64,000 nucleotides of DNA, taken from contig CBDEUH010000004.1 of NCBI GenBank assembly GCA_965243255.1, positions 1,798,001-1,862,000 of the forward strand, given 5' to 3'. Positions 31,021 to 40,176 of the stretch are shown here, in pieces. The notes below the pieces were generated by a model. It saw only the letters and a program-made list of their open reading frames with translations. It did not search any database and was not told where the DNA came from. This stretch comes from Bin87 sp965243255. GTDB taxonomy: Bacteria; Chloroflexota; Dehalococcoidia; Lucifugimonadales; UBA3495. How positions within the stretch are numbered: the stretch's first letter is position 1; every line of letters begins with the position of its first letter. The translations under genes were made by a program, and so were the position numbers.

Positions 31021-33354
31021 TTAGGTGGCGTTTTGTTGCCAGAGGGCTTCGAGGACGGCGCCGGGGTTCATGGGGAGGTTGGTCAGGCGGACGCCGGTGG
31101 CGTCGTGGATGGCGTTGGCGATGGCGGCCATGGGCGGGACGATGGGCACTTCGCCGACGCCGCGCACGCCGTAGGGATGGCCGGGGTTGGGCACCTCCAC
31201 CACTACGGTGTCAATCATGGGCAGGTCCAGGGCCGTAGGCATCCGGTAGTCCAGGAAGCTGGAGTTCTGCATCTGGGCGTCGTCGTTGAAGTAGTACTCC
31301 TCGTTGAGGGCCCAGCCGATGCCCTGGACGGCGCCGCCCTGGATTTGTCCCTCCACGTAGGACGGGTGGATGGCGGTGCCGGCGTCCTGGATGGCGGTGT
31401 AGCGCAGGATGTCCACCTTGCCGGTGTCTTCGTCCACGGCCACGTCGGCGATGTGCAGGGCGTAGGCACCGCCGACGCCGGTGGGGGAGACGTTGGCGCG
31501 TCCGACGATGGGGCCGCCGGTGCCGTTGAGACGGGCGGCCAGCTGCTGGAAGGTGAAGCGCAGTTCCGGCTCGGACTTGTGCTGGATGACGCCGGCGTCG
31601 TACTCGACGTTTTCGGGGTCGATGTCCCAGATGCGGGCGGCGCGTTCAATCATCTGGCGTTTCACGTCCTGGGCGGCTTCGTAGGAGGCCCAGCCGGTCT
31701 TGAAGGCGACGCCGCTGCCGCCGGTCATGGAAGTCCAGCCGATGGAGTTGGTGTCGCCGACGGCGGGGGACACGTCTTCGGCGGCGATGCCGAGGACTTC
31801 GGCGACGTGCATGGCGGCGACGGCGCGGGAGCCGCCGATGTCGGGGGAACCCTCGACCAGGCTGACGGTGCCGTCGGCCAGGACGCTGGCGATGGCGCTG
31901 GCGGGGCCGGTGCCGTTGAACCAGAAGCCGCCGGCGACGCCGCGACCGACCTTTTTGCCCTCAGCTTCGGGGGAGCGATCGATGGGGGCGTTCCAGTGGT
32001 CGTGCTCGCGTCCGGCCTGGACGGTTTCCAGCCAGCCGATGCTGCCGAACTGGGGGCCGGTGACGCGGCGGTCGCCCGGCCTGGCGCCGTTGAGGGTGCG
32101 GAACTCGAGCTTGTCCATGCCGATGGCGTCGCAGATTTCGTCAACGACGGATTCGACGGCGAAGGCGGCGGCCGGGGAGCCGGGGGCGCGGTAGGCGGCC
32201 GTCTTGGGATGGTTGAGCACCACGTCAGCAGCCTCGACGCGGCCGTTTTCGATGTTGTAGCAGGAGAGGGCGCACTGGGCGCCGGGGTTGACCGGGGAGC
32301 CGGGGAAGGCGCCGGCCTCGTAATAGAGGGAGACGTCGGCGGCGGTGATTTTGCCGTCGTTGGTTACGCCCATCTTGACGCGGAGGTAGCCGCCGGAGGT
32401 GGGGCCGGTGCCCTCGAAGACCTCGGTGCGGGACATTTGAATCTTGACGGGGCGGCCGGTCTTGCGGGACAGGGCGGCGGCCACGGGTTCGAGGTACACC
32501 AGGGTCTTGCCGCCGAAGCCGCCGCCGATTTCCAGCTGGGTTACCAGGACCTTGGACACGGGGATGCCCAGGATGGTGGCGGTCTGATCGCGGACGTTGA
32601 AGTGGCCCTGGCTGCTGCACCAGAGATGGAGTGAACCGTCGGCGTTCCAGAGGGCGGTGGCGGCGTGGGGTTCGATGTAGCCCTGGTGGACGGCCTTGGT
32701 GCGGAACTCGCGCTCGATGACCACGTCGGCGGCGGCGAATCCGGCATCCAAGTCGCCGGTTTCGTAGAAGTAGCGGTTGGGGACGTTGCCGGTCTTGCCG
32801 GCGTCGTCCTCGGCCATGAGGCCGCCGGGGCGGACGTTGGGGTCGTTGAGGTTGGCGAGGCGTTCGTGAACCAGGGGGGCGTCGTCGCGCATGGCTTCGA
32901 GGACGTCCTGCACCGGGGTGAGCACTTCGTAGTCAACGTCGATGAGAGCGAGGGCGAGCTCGGCCTCGTGGGCGCTGTCGGCGGCAACGGCGGCGATGGC
33001 GTGGCCCTTGTAGAGGGCTTTTTCGGCGGCCAGGCAGTTGTTGCTGAGGAACTTGGGGTTAATCATGGCCCCTTCGCCCAGGTCGATGACCCGGCCGGCC
33101 GGCTGGGGGAAGTCGGCGGAGGTTACCACGGCGTGGATGCCGGGCATGGCCTGGGCCTTGCTGGTGTCGATGGACTTGATGCGGGCGTGAGCGTGGGGGC
33201 TACGCAGGACCTTGGCGTAGAGCATTCCGGGCAGGGTGATGTCGGCGCCGTACTGGGCCCGGCCGGTAACCTTGTCGGTACCGTCGTGGCGGATGGGACG
33301 GCTGCCGATAACGCGGTAGCCATTGGTAGCGGCGGACTGCTGGGTGGTAGTCAT
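31021..33354 (-). CDS. Xanthine dehydrogenase family molybdopterin-binding subunit
   Basis: This is the large subunit of an aldehyde oxidase/xanthine dehydrogenase-type hydroxylase. The 777-residue protein shows IRHDGTDKVTGRAQYGAD, LRSPHAHARI, the molybdopterin motif GGGFGGKT, and the C-terminal GVRGVGEVP with its Glu, near the active-site base. The start ATG at 33354 follows GGGAG; an in-frame extension to 33414 is rejected. The FAD and [2Fe-2S] subunits that normally accompany it are not next to it, so it is either an orphan or works with distant partners. Substrate unknown. Confidence 0.87.
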   Translation of the reverse strand: MTTTQQSAATNGYRVIGSRPIRHDGTDKVTGRAQYGADITLPGMLYAKVLRSPHAHARIKSIDTSKAQAMPGIHAVVTSADFPQPAGRVIDLGEGAMINPKFLSNNCLAAEKALYKGHAIAAVAADSAHEAELALALIDVDYEVLTPVQDVLEAMRDDAPLVHERLANLNDPNVRPGGLMAEDDAGKTGNVPNRYFYETGDLDAGFAAADVVIEREFRTKAVHQGYIEPHAATALWNADGSLHLWCSSQGHFNVRDQTATILGIPVSKVLVTQLEIGGGFGGKTLVYLEPVAAALSRKTGRPVKIQMSRTEVFEGTGPTSGGYLRVKMGVTNDGKITAADVSLYYEAGAFPGSPVNPGAQCALSCYNIENGRVEAADVVLNHPKTAAYRAPGSPAAAFAVESVVDEICDAIGMDKLEFRTLNGARPGDRRVTGPQFGSIGWLETVQAGREHDHWNAPIDRSPEAEGKKVGRGVAGGFWFNGTGPASAIASVLADGTVSLVEGSPDIGGSRAVAAMHVAEVLGIAAEDVSPAVGDTNSIGWTSMTGGSGVAFKTGWASYEAAQDVKRQMIERAARIWDIDPENVEYDAGVIQHKSEPELRFTFQQLAARLNGTGGPIVGRANVSPTGVGGAYALHIADVAVDEDTGKVDILRYTAIQDAGTAIHPSYVEGQIQGGAVQGIGWALNEEYYFNDDAQMQNSSFLDYRMPTALDLPMIDTVVVEVPNPGHPYGVRGVGEVPIVPPMAAIANAIHDATGVRLTNLPMNPGAVLEALWQQNAT

Positions 33355-33406
33355 GGTTCGTCTCCCAAAGGTGTCGGATGGTACGGAAGCGGGGTGATGG
33401 CGGCAT

Positions 33407-33469
33407 ATTACCATTTATGGCAGGTAATGACAGGGGGCTGCGTTGCATTATGCAAACCTGCGCTATAAT
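33407..33469. promoter_or_regulatory. Divergent promoter region with dyads
   Basis: ATTACC (33407-33412) and GGTAAT (33423-33428) form an inverted repeat. TTGCATtATGCAA (33443-33455) is a second, perfect palindrome, whose left half matches a -35 (TTGCAT) 15 bases before TATAAT (33464-33469). The latter would serve the CoA-transferase at 33527. One or both dyads may be operators. Confidence 0.5.
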
Positions 33470-33526
33470 ATCGCCCGCAGCAGCGAGGCCGGGGCGAAAA
33501 ACCGGCTCCGGCGGAGGTAACACTGC

Positions 33527-34726
33527 ATGGCGAAACCATTGGAAGGCATCAAGGTGCTGGACTTGACCCGCGCGCTGGCGGGGCCCTTCTGCGCGCTAAT
33601 GCTGGGGGACTACGGCGCGGACGTGATCAAGATTGAGCGGCCCGGGGCCGGGGACGACACGCGGAAGTGGGGGCCGCCGTTCATCGGGGAAGAGTCGGCC
33701 TACTTCCTGTCGGTGAACCGGAACAAGCGGAGCCTTACGCTGAACCTGCGGGACGAGAAGGCGCAGCAGGTGTTTTTGAAGCTGGCGGCCGACGCGGACG
33801 TGATAGTGGAGAACTTCACGCCGGACGTGATGTCCAACTTCAACCTGGGCTACGAGGACATCAAGAAGGTCAATCCGGGGGTCATCTATTGCTCCATATC
33901 CGGGTTTGGGGCGACGGGGCCGTACCGGAATCGGCCGGCCTACGACCAGATCATGCAGGGCATCAGCGGGTTGATGAGCATTACCGGCGACCTGGGGGGC
34001 GACCCGCAGAAGGTGGGCATTGCGGTTGCGGACATCGGCGCCGGGATGTGGGCGGCCTTTGCCGTGATGACGGCCCTGTTCCATCGCAATTCGCAGAACG
34101 GCAGCGGGCAGGGGCAGCACATTGACCTGTCGATGCTGGACGCGCAGGTGGCCTGGATGACGTATCAGGCCGGGTACTACTTTGCAACGGGCGAGGCTCC
34201 GAAACGGCTGGGCGCGGCGCATCCGACGCTGGTGCCGTACCAGGCCTTCATGGGCAAGGACGGCAAGTACTTCAACGTGGCGGTGGGATCGGACGCGCTG
34301 TGGGATCGGTTCTGCGAGGGGATAGACCGGATGGATCTGCACGAGCACCCGGACTATGCGAGCAACGGCGTGCGGGTGAACAACCGGTCGAAGCTGGTGC
34401 CGCTGCTGCAAGAGTACTTCCTGAAAAAGGACGCGGACGACTGGGTGGCGGACCTGCAGGCGGCGAGAGTGCCGGCCGGGCCGATCAATGACCTGGCGGA
34501 CGTGTTTGGCGACGCGCAGGTGCTGCACCGGGAGATGCTGCTGGAGATGCCGCATCCGACGCTGGGCAGCATCAAGCAGACGGGGCTGCCAATCAAGTTT
34601 TCGGAGACCCCGGGCGGGCTGGACCAGCCTCCGCCGCTGCTGGGGGAGCACAATCATCAGATCCTGACCGGGCTGGGGTATTCGGACGCCGACGTGGAGC
34701 AGATGGCCGCGTCGGGGGTCATCTAA
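33527..34726 (+). CDS. CaiB/BaiF family (type III) CoA-transferase
   Basis: The 399-residue protein has the family start GIKVLDLTRALAGPFC, then GDYGADVIKIERPGAGDDTR, VNRNKRSLTLNLR, SGFGATGPY, and the catalytic Asp in VGIAVADIGAGMWA. It transfers CoA between carboxylic acids. It is followed after 31 bases by an SDR-like gene and then an M24 peptidase, all on the plus strand, likely one operon from the promoter at 33443-33469. Donor and acceptor are unknown. Confidence 0.92.
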   Translation: MAKPLEGIKVLDLTRALAGPFCALMLGDYGADVIKIERPGAGDDTRKWGPPFIGEESAYFLSVNRNKRSLTLNLRDEKAQQVFLKLAADADVIVENFTPDVMSNFNLGYEDIKKVNPGVIYCSISGFGATGPYRNRPAYDQIMQGISGLMSITGDLGGDPQKVGIAVADIGAGMWAAFAVMTALFHRNSQNGSGQGQHIDLSMLDAQVAWMTYQAGYYFATGEAPKRLGAAHPTLVPYQAFMGKDGKYFNVAVGSDALWDRFCEGIDRMDLHEHPDYASNGVRVNNRSKLVPLLQEYFLKKDADDWVADLQAARVPAGPINDLADVFGDAQVLHREMLLEMPHPTLGSIKQTGLPIKFSETPGGLDQPPPLLGEHNHQILTGLGYSDADVEQMAASGVI

Positions 34727-34757
34727 CGCCGGCTGTCGGAATCTGGAGGTAGGCCAG

Positions 34758-35588
34758 ATGGACCTGGGATTGCAGGATACGGTGGCGCTGGTGGTGGACT
34801 CCCACCTGGGGCTGGCAACGGCGGCGGCGGCATCGCTGGCCAACGAAGGGGCGCTGCTATCCCTAACGGCCCCGGACAGCTACAGCATGCGGCACGTGGA
34901 GATTGAACTGGCGCGGTCGAACATTCCGCAGGAGCGGTTCCGGGCGGTGATCGCCGACCTGAACCGGACGCGGGACATACACCGGCTGGTGCGGGAGACG
35001 CTGCACCGTCAGAATGACATCGGCGTGCTGGTGAACACGGTGCAGGAGCTGGACGCCGCCTCGGCGGTGGAGCTGCAGGAAGAAAACATTGAGCCGGCGC
35101 TGGGGCGCAATTTCTTCGCGGCGGTGCAGCTGACGCGGGAAGTGGTGCCGCACATGAAGCGGCTGGGGATGGGCCGGATCATCAACTTGATCCCGTATTC
35201 GGCCATTGAAGTGTCGTCGGGGGGGACGCTGTCGTCGCTGAGCCTGGCGCCGCTGCTGGCGTACTTCAAGGGTCTGGCCTTTGAGCTGGCGTCGAGGAAC
35301 ATCACGGTGAACAACATCATCTACTTTGGCGTGGGGTGCGACGAGCCGGAAAACGGCAATCACGGTCCGGACGGGAATGGCGGCACGCAGAACGGCGCAG
35401 CATCCGATGATCTGCCGGAAAACGGGGCGAAGCGGCTCGCGGTGGGAGACGATTCTCCGATGCACCGGATGGCGGAGCCGCATGAAATCGGCGACGTGGT
35501 GGCGATGGTGGCATCGTCGCGGGCGTCGTACCTGACGGGGGCCAACATCATCCTGGACGGCGGGCGGCACCGGCAGTACTACGCCTGA
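34758..35588 (+). CDS. Degenerate short-chain dehydrogenase-like protein
   Basis: The 276-residue protein has the SDR fold and the end motif YLTGANIILDGGRH, but canonical motifs are changed. The cofactor glycine loop TGxxxGIG reads VVDSHLGLA, NNAG reads VNTVQ, and the YxxxK pair is altered: Lys in LLAYFKGLAFELA is preceded at the -4 position by Leu. A low-complexity insert of about 30 residues (rich in Asn, Gly, Asp) follows around residue 200. It may be a non-catalytic SDR relative or bind a different partner. It is between a CoA-transferase and an M24 peptidase. Confidence 0.72.
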   Translation: MDLGLQDTVALVVDSHLGLATAAAASLANEGALLSLTAPDSYSMRHVEIELARSNIPQERFRAVIADLNRTRDIHRLVRETLHRQNDIGVLVNTVQELDAASAVELQEENIEPALGRNFFAAVQLTREVVPHMKRLGMGRIINLIPYSAIEVSSGGTLSSLSLAPLLAYFKGLAFELASRNITVNNIIYFGVGCDEPENGNHGPDGNGGTQNGAASDDLPENGAKRLAVGDDSPMHRMAEPHEIGDVVAMVASSRASYLTGANIILDGGRHRQYYA

Positions 35589-35628
35589 AGCAGCCCGGAC
35601 AGCACAGCGACACGGCGGGAGGAATCTC

Positions 35629-36807
35629 ATGACCAGCCGGCAGATGATTGACGACGCGCAAGAATTCCTGGCCAGCGAAAACATACCCGCCTGGCTGATC
35701 TACGATTACCTGGGCTGCAACCCGATACTGGCGCAGGTGGCGCAGCCGTCGGGCCACGTTACCCGGCCGGTATTCCTGTACGTGCCGGCGGTGGGCGCGC
35801 CGCGTCTGCTGACCCATCACGTGGACGCGGGCAAGTTCGCGGACGGCGGGGTTGAAAGCGTGGTGTACCGCAATCGCGACAGCCTGGAGTCGGCGCTGGG
35901 GGATCTGCTGGCCGGTATGTCACGGGTGGCCATGGAGTATTCGCCGCGGAACGGTCTGCCCCGGGTATCGCGGGTGGACGCGGGCACGGTGGAGCTGGTG
36001 CAGAGCATGGGGCCGGAGGTGGTGTCCTCGGCGGACCTGATGCAGTATGCCACGCAGCGGTGGTCTGCGGAGCAGCTGGCCAGCCACCGGCGGGCCGGCG
36101 AGACGCTGGGCCGCATCGTGAACGAGGCATTCGTCCGCATCGGGCAGCGCCTGGGGGAGGGGGTTACGGAGTTTGAAATCGCCGAGTTCATCCGTCGGCG
36201 TTTCCGGGAAGAGGGGCTGACCACGGCGGACGGGCCCATTGTGTCCACCAACGCGCACTGCTCGGATCCGCACTACGAGCCGGCGGCGGAGGGGAGCAGC
36301 GTCATCGGGGCCGGCGACTGGGTGCTGATTGACCTGTGGGCGCGGGAGGACGCGCCGGATGGCGTGTACGCCGACATCACGTGGACGGCCTACGTGGGCG
36401 ACGAGCCGCCGGAACGGAACCGGGAGATCTTTGACATCGTGGTGGGGGCGCGGGACGCCGCGTTGGAGTTCCTACAGGACGCGCACGGGGCGGGGGACGC
36501 GGTGCAGGGGTGGCAGGTTGACGACGTGGCCCGCCGCTACATCGCCGAGCGTGGCTATGGGGAATACTTCACCCACCGGCTGGGGCACAGCATCTACCAG
36601 ACGGTGCACGGCGAGGGGGTCAACCTGGACAACTTTGAGACCCACGACACGCGGCGGGTCATCCCCGGCGTGGGCTTTTCCATTGAGCCGGGGATTTACC
36701 TGCCGGAGTTCGGCGTGCGCTCGGAGATTGACGCCTACGTGGGCGAGGACGGCCCCTACGCGTCGTCGCCGGTGCAGCGGGAGATAGTGCTGATCACTGG
36801 GAAGTAA
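35629..36807 (+). CDS. M24-family metallopeptidase (Xaa-Pro aminopeptidase-like)
   Basis: The 392-residue protein has a creatinase-like N-terminal domain and a C-terminal pita-bread domain. The metal ligands are visible in order: Asp in VLIDLWA, Asp in VYADITWT, His in YFTHRLGHSI, Glu in GFSIEPGIY and Glu in GVRSEIDAY. It could be an aminopeptidase or an amidinohydrolase. GGAGG precedes the ATG. It ends 14 bases inside the convergent YceI-like gene. Cytoplasmic. Confidence 0.88.
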   Translation: MTSRQMIDDAQEFLASENIPAWLIYDYLGCNPILAQVAQPSGHVTRPVFLYVPAVGAPRLLTHHVDAGKFADGGVESVVYRNRDSLESALGDLLAGMSRVAMEYSPRNGLPRVSRVDAGTVELVQSMGPEVVSSADLMQYATQRWSAEQLASHRRAGETLGRIVNEAFVRIGQRLGEGVTEFEIAEFIRRRFREEGLTTADGPIVSTNAHCSDPHYEPAAEGSSVIGAGDWVLIDLWAREDAPDGVYADITWTAYVGDEPPERNREIFDIVVGARDAALEFLQDAHGAGDAVQGWQVDDVARRYIAERGYGEYFTHRLGHSIYQTVHGEGVNLDNFETHDTRRVIPGVGFSIEPGIYLPEFGVRSEIDAYVGEDGPYASSPVQREIVLITGK

Positions 36808-37657
36808 TCGTTCCGTTGAAGGCCAGTTCGAGGCGGATGGTGTCATCGACGCTGAGGACGACGGCGACGCGGGGTTTATCCATCCCGAAGTCGTCGAAGG
36901 TGAACTCGACGATGGCGAGGCCCTTCATGGTACCGGCCTGGGTGAAGACTCCCTGAACGTCCCAGATGACCTGCTCGGTGCGGTCCTTGATGGTCAGGTC
37001 GCCGGTGAGAGTGAAGGCCACCGGGAAGTTGGTGGTGGGCGGCCACTCCAGGTTGTCAACCGCGGTGGGCTGGAACACGACCTCGGGGTAGGTGTCGGTC
37101 TCCAACGTGCGGTTGCGGACGTAGCCATCGCGTCGGTTGCTGTCGGTGCGCAGGGTGGCGGCCTGCACGGCGAGGCGGCTTTGGTCGGCAATCACCGCGC
37201 CGTCGGCGTCAAAGGCGATGGCGCCGGCCACGTCGGTGGTCTCGCCCACTGCGACGAAGAAACCGGTGTTGGCCAGCTCTTCCTCGACGCGGTAGCGGGC
37301 GACGGTTCCCTCGCCCAAGGTGAAGAGGGTGGCTGCGGCGGGGGGCGCCGGCTCGGGGGTGGGAGGTTCGGCCGGGGCCTCCGTGGGAGGCGCGGCCGGG
37401 GGTTCGGTGGGGGTCGCTGGCGCCGGGGTGGCCGGCGGGGCGGGGGTGGCGGCGGGGGCAGCCGTTGCCGAGGGCGGGTTGGTGGCGGCCGGGGCCGGGG
37501 CTTCCGTGGCCGCAGCGGTGGCCGGGGGCTGAGGGGCCTGGGTAGCGGCCGGGATTGAGGTGGGTTCGGTTGGGGAGCCGCCGCAGGCGACGACGAAGAC
37601 GGCAAGAGCCAGGGCAGCGAAGATAAGGGCGGGGGTGAAGCGGTGATCGATGGACAT
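36794..37657 (-). CDS. YceI-like lipoprotein
   Basis: The 287-residue precursor has a signal peptide and lipobox (FVVAC, Cys at about 25), then about 85 residues rich in Ala, Pro and Thr, then a YceI-like lipocalin domain of about 170 residues (ARYRVEEELA, NRTLETDTYPEVVFQPTAV, and DLTIKDRTEQVIWDV). YceI proteins bind isoprenoid-like ligands. It is anchored at the cell surface. The upstream part of its open frame (to 38602) only antiparallels the LLM gene and is rejected. It converges on the M24 gene with a 14-base overlap. Confidence 0.82.
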   Translation of the reverse strand: MSIDHRFTPALIFAALALAVFVVACGGSPTEPTSIPAATQAPQPPATAAATEAPAPAATNPPSATAAPAATPAPPATPAPATPTEPPAAPPTEAPAEPPTPEPAPPAAATLFTLGEGTVARYRVEEELANTGFFVAVGETTDVAGAIAFDADGAVIADQSRLAVQAATLRTDSNRRDGYVRNRTLETDTYPEVVFQPTAVDNLEWPPTTNFPVAFTLTGDLTIKDRTEQVIWDVQGVFTQAGTMKGLAIVEFTFDDFGMDKPRVAVVLSVDDTIRLELAFNGTITSQ

Positions 37658-37765
37658 GCAGAGTCTCCCTGCGAAAAAGTTTGCGGGGATTAATTCTAAC
37701 ATTGCCCCGGCCCCGGCGCGGCGGTACAATCCGGCCAACAGCCTAATACCTGGGAGCAGTTGACC

Positions 37766-38914
37766 ATGAAATTCGGCCTGGCTTACGAAATGCAGCGTCC
37801 CGAGCTGGACGACCACGCGGTGATTGAGGAAACCATCGAGCAGGTCTGCCTGGCGGACGAGATGGGGTTTGATTACGTGTGGTTTGTGGAGCACCACTTT
37901 CTGACGACGTTCAGTATGTCGCCGTGCCCGGAGGTCATCTTCGGCGCGCTGAGCAAGCTGACCAAGCGGATCCGGCTGGGGTTTGGCGTAATCATCCTGC
38001 CCTACCATCACCCGGTGCGGGTGGCCGAGCGGGTGGCCATGGTGGACCATCTGACCAACGGGCGGGTGGACATGGGGACGGGGCGGAGCGCGGCCTACGA
38101 GCAGACGGGGATGGGCATCGACCCGCGGGAAACCAGGGAGATGTGGGAAGAGTCGCTGAAGATGATCCCGCAAATCTGGGAATCGGATTACTTTGAGTGG
38201 GAGGGCCGGTACTGGAACGTGCCGCCGCGCCAGGTGCTGCCCAAGCCGTACCAGCAGCCGCACCCGCCCATCTGGGTAGCGGCTCTGCAGCCGGCGACCT
38301 ACGAGCTGGCGGCGGAACGGGGCATCGGGGTGATGGCGCTGGGGGTCAGCGCGCCGTCGGTGCTGGAGCCGCACATCGCGGCGTACCGGGAGAACATCAA
38401 GAAGGCCAAGCCGGTGGGGCAGTTCGTCAACAACCAGTGGCTGAGTTCCATCTTCGGCCTGTGCGGCGCGGACAACGGGGCAACTCGCCAGCTGTGCGCC
38501 GACTCGCTGAAGACGTTCTTCGGGCCGGGGCGTCCCTACGTGCAGGACCAGAAGGACGTGTACGCGCGTCTGCTGGACCAGTGGGGCGGCATTCCGGAAC
38601 ACCTGCAGCAGAACTTCTCACGCTACATTGACGTGCCGGAGGAAGGCGCGGATGCCGAAGCCGGCGGCGTTGACCTGTCTGGGGGCACGGCGCTGGCGCA
38701 GAAGATCTGGGAGGAGTTCGACGCGGACACGCTGGCGGAGCGGGGCGTGATCGTGGCCGGCGACCCGGACAGCTGCATCAGGGCGGCCAAGCTGCACGAG
38801 GCGACCGGGGTTGACCAGCTACAGTTCCTGATGGCCACCGAGACCGTGGCTCACGACAAGGTGATGGAGTCCATCGAGATGTTCGGCAAGCACGTGTTTC
38901 CGGCGTTTAAGTAG
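37766..38914 (+). CDS. LLM-class flavin-dependent oxidoreductase
   Basis: The 382-residue protein is a luciferase-like monooxygenase. Visible segments are YVWFVEHHF (residues about 38-46), LGFGVIILPYHHPVRVAERVAMVDHLTNGRVDMG, PPRQVLPKPYQQPHPPIWVAAL, and the C-terminal GVIVAGDPDSC with GVDQLQFL. It resembles bacterial luciferase-type alkanal or alkane monooxygenases. The ATG at 37766 follows GGGAG at nine bases. It converges with another LLM gene, overlapping by eight bases. Substrate unknown. Confidence 0.87.
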   Translation: MKFGLAYEMQRPELDDHAVIEETIEQVCLADEMGFDYVWFVEHHFLTTFSMSPCPEVIFGALSKLTKRIRLGFGVIILPYHHPVRVAERVAMVDHLTNGRVDMGTGRSAAYEQTGMGIDPRETREMWEESLKMIPQIWESDYFEWEGRYWNVPPRQVLPKPYQQPHPPIWVAALQPATYELAAERGIGVMALGVSAPSVLEPHIAAYRENIKKAKPVGQFVNNQWLSSIFGLCGADNGATRQLCADSLKTFFGPGRPYVQDQKDVYARLLDQWGGIPEHLQQNFSRYIDVPEEGADAEAGGVDLSGGTALAQKIWEEFDADTLAERGVIVAGDPDSCIRAAKLHEATGVDQLQFLMATETVAHDKVMESIEMFGKHVFPAFK

Positions 38915-40001
38915 GGTCGCCGGTAAGGTCGCTGACGCGGGGGGCGACCTCCTCGGCGATGAGGCGGAGACAGTCCAGCTCCCACTGGTGGTCGTCGGGG
39001 TCCTGGGTGATGCAGAGGAGGTGGCCGAAGCCGCCGACCTCGTCGTAGAGCTGGCGGATGCGCTGGGCGCACTCGTCGGGGTCGCCGACAATCCAGATGT
39101 TTTCCATCATGTAGTCGACGGTGAGGTCGTCGTCGCTCATGTTGGGGTCGATCTTGGTGGCCTGAATCAGGCCGGAACCCAGGCGGTTAGGCAGCTGGTG
39201 CTGGAGGTAGTTGCGGCCCAGGACGGCGTAGGCGCGCTCGCGGGCCTCCTCGGGGGTTTCGGCGACGAAAACGTCGCGGCCGATGCGCCAGTCGGCGCGG
39301 CTGGCTTCCCGGCCGGCTTCGGCGGCGGCGTCCTCAACGGTGGTCCAGTGGTCGCCCAGGTAGTGCGGGGCCAGGTTGCTGCTGCTCATGGGGATGTAGC
39401 CCTCGCGTCCGGCGACGCGGATGCTGCTGCTGCCGATGGAGGTGGCGGCGACGCCGATGGGGGGATGGGGCTGCTGGAGGGGCTTCATGTGGAGGCCGCG
39501 TTCCAGCACGGGGTCGAGCTCGGGCGCTTCGATGTCGAAGAACTCGCCGTGGTACTCGAACTTGCCCTCGGAGGCCCAGAGGCTGAGGACGATGTCCAGC
39601 ACCTCGGCGGCGCGGCGGCGGACGTCGTCGCCCTGGCCGGGGTCCATGCCGAAAAGTTGCAGGTCGGTGGGGATGGCCCGGTGTCCGATGCCCCAGTAGA
39701 GTCGGCCGCGGGTGAGGTGGTCGAGCATGGCGATGCGGTGGGCCAGCTCGATGGGGTTGTGGATGGGCAGGAGGGTGACGCCGGTGGCGAGGCGGATGTT
39801 CTCGGTGAGGGCGGAGGCCTTGGCAATCAGCAGGTCGGGGAAGGGGGCGTTTTCCCAGCGCTCGGTGAGGTGCTCGCCAATCCAGGCTTCGTGAAAGCCG
39901 AGGCGGTCGGCGGCCTGGAGGAGGTCAAGGTCGCGGTCGTAGGAATCGGCGTAGGAACGGTGGGGTGGATGCAAGGGCATCATGAACAGGCCGAATTGCA
40001 T
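38907..40001 (-). CDS. LLM-class flavin-dependent oxidoreductase
   Basis: The 364-residue protein is a second luciferase-like enzyme convergent with 37766-38914. Segments include EAWIGEHLTERWENAPFPD, IRLATGVTLLPIHNPIELAHRIAMLDHLTRGRLYWGIG, LQQPHPPIGVAATS and the C-terminal NIWIVGDPDECAQRI. It is closer to limonene/nitrilotriacetate-type LLM enzymes than to its neighbour. The ATG at 40001 follows AAAGGAG. The upstream gap contains the left border of the type III restriction-modification island. Confidence 0.87.
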   Translation of the reverse strand: MQFGLFMMPLHPPHRSYADSYDRDLDLLQAADRLGFHEAWIGEHLTERWENAPFPDLLIAKASALTENIRLATGVTLLPIHNPIELAHRIAMLDHLTRGRLYWGIGHRAIPTDLQLFGMDPGQGDDVRRRAAEVLDIVLSLWASEGKFEYHGEFFDIEAPELDPVLERGLHMKPLQQPHPPIGVAATSIGSSSIRVAGREGYIPMSSSNLAPHYLGDHWTTVEDAAAEAGREASRADWRIGRDVFVAETPEEARERAYAVLGRNYLQHQLPNRLGSGLIQATKIDPNMSDDDLTVDYMMENIWIVGDPDECAQRIRQLYDEVGGFGHLLCITQDPDDHQWELDCLRLIAEEVAPRVSDLTGDPT

Positions 40002-40137
40002 GGGGGTACTCCTTTGGTCAACAGACAGCGGGGATGGCGATGCGGCAAGGGTAGGCTGGGCAAGCGTTGGTGTCAACGGCGTCGGACGTCGGAAATTTGA
40101 TGACACCTGCAACGATGCGCCGGAGGCTGGGGCACGT

Positions 40138-40143
40138 TATAAT
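40138..40143 (+). promoter_or_regulatory. TATAAT box upstream of the type III methyltransferase
   Basis: A perfect -10 TATAAT lies 34 bases before the ATG at 40177. No good -35 is visible. The bases just after it (TTCACCCG) recur right before the -10 box of sppA at 46473-46480. Confidence 0.5.
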
Positions 40144-40176
40144 TTCACCCGCAACCGAATCCATTGAGGACAGGTC

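Noticed and set aside
37658..38602. Upstream extension of the YceI lipoprotein frame
   Set aside because: It is antisense to the LLM gene at 37766; the signal peptide and lipobox begin at 37657.
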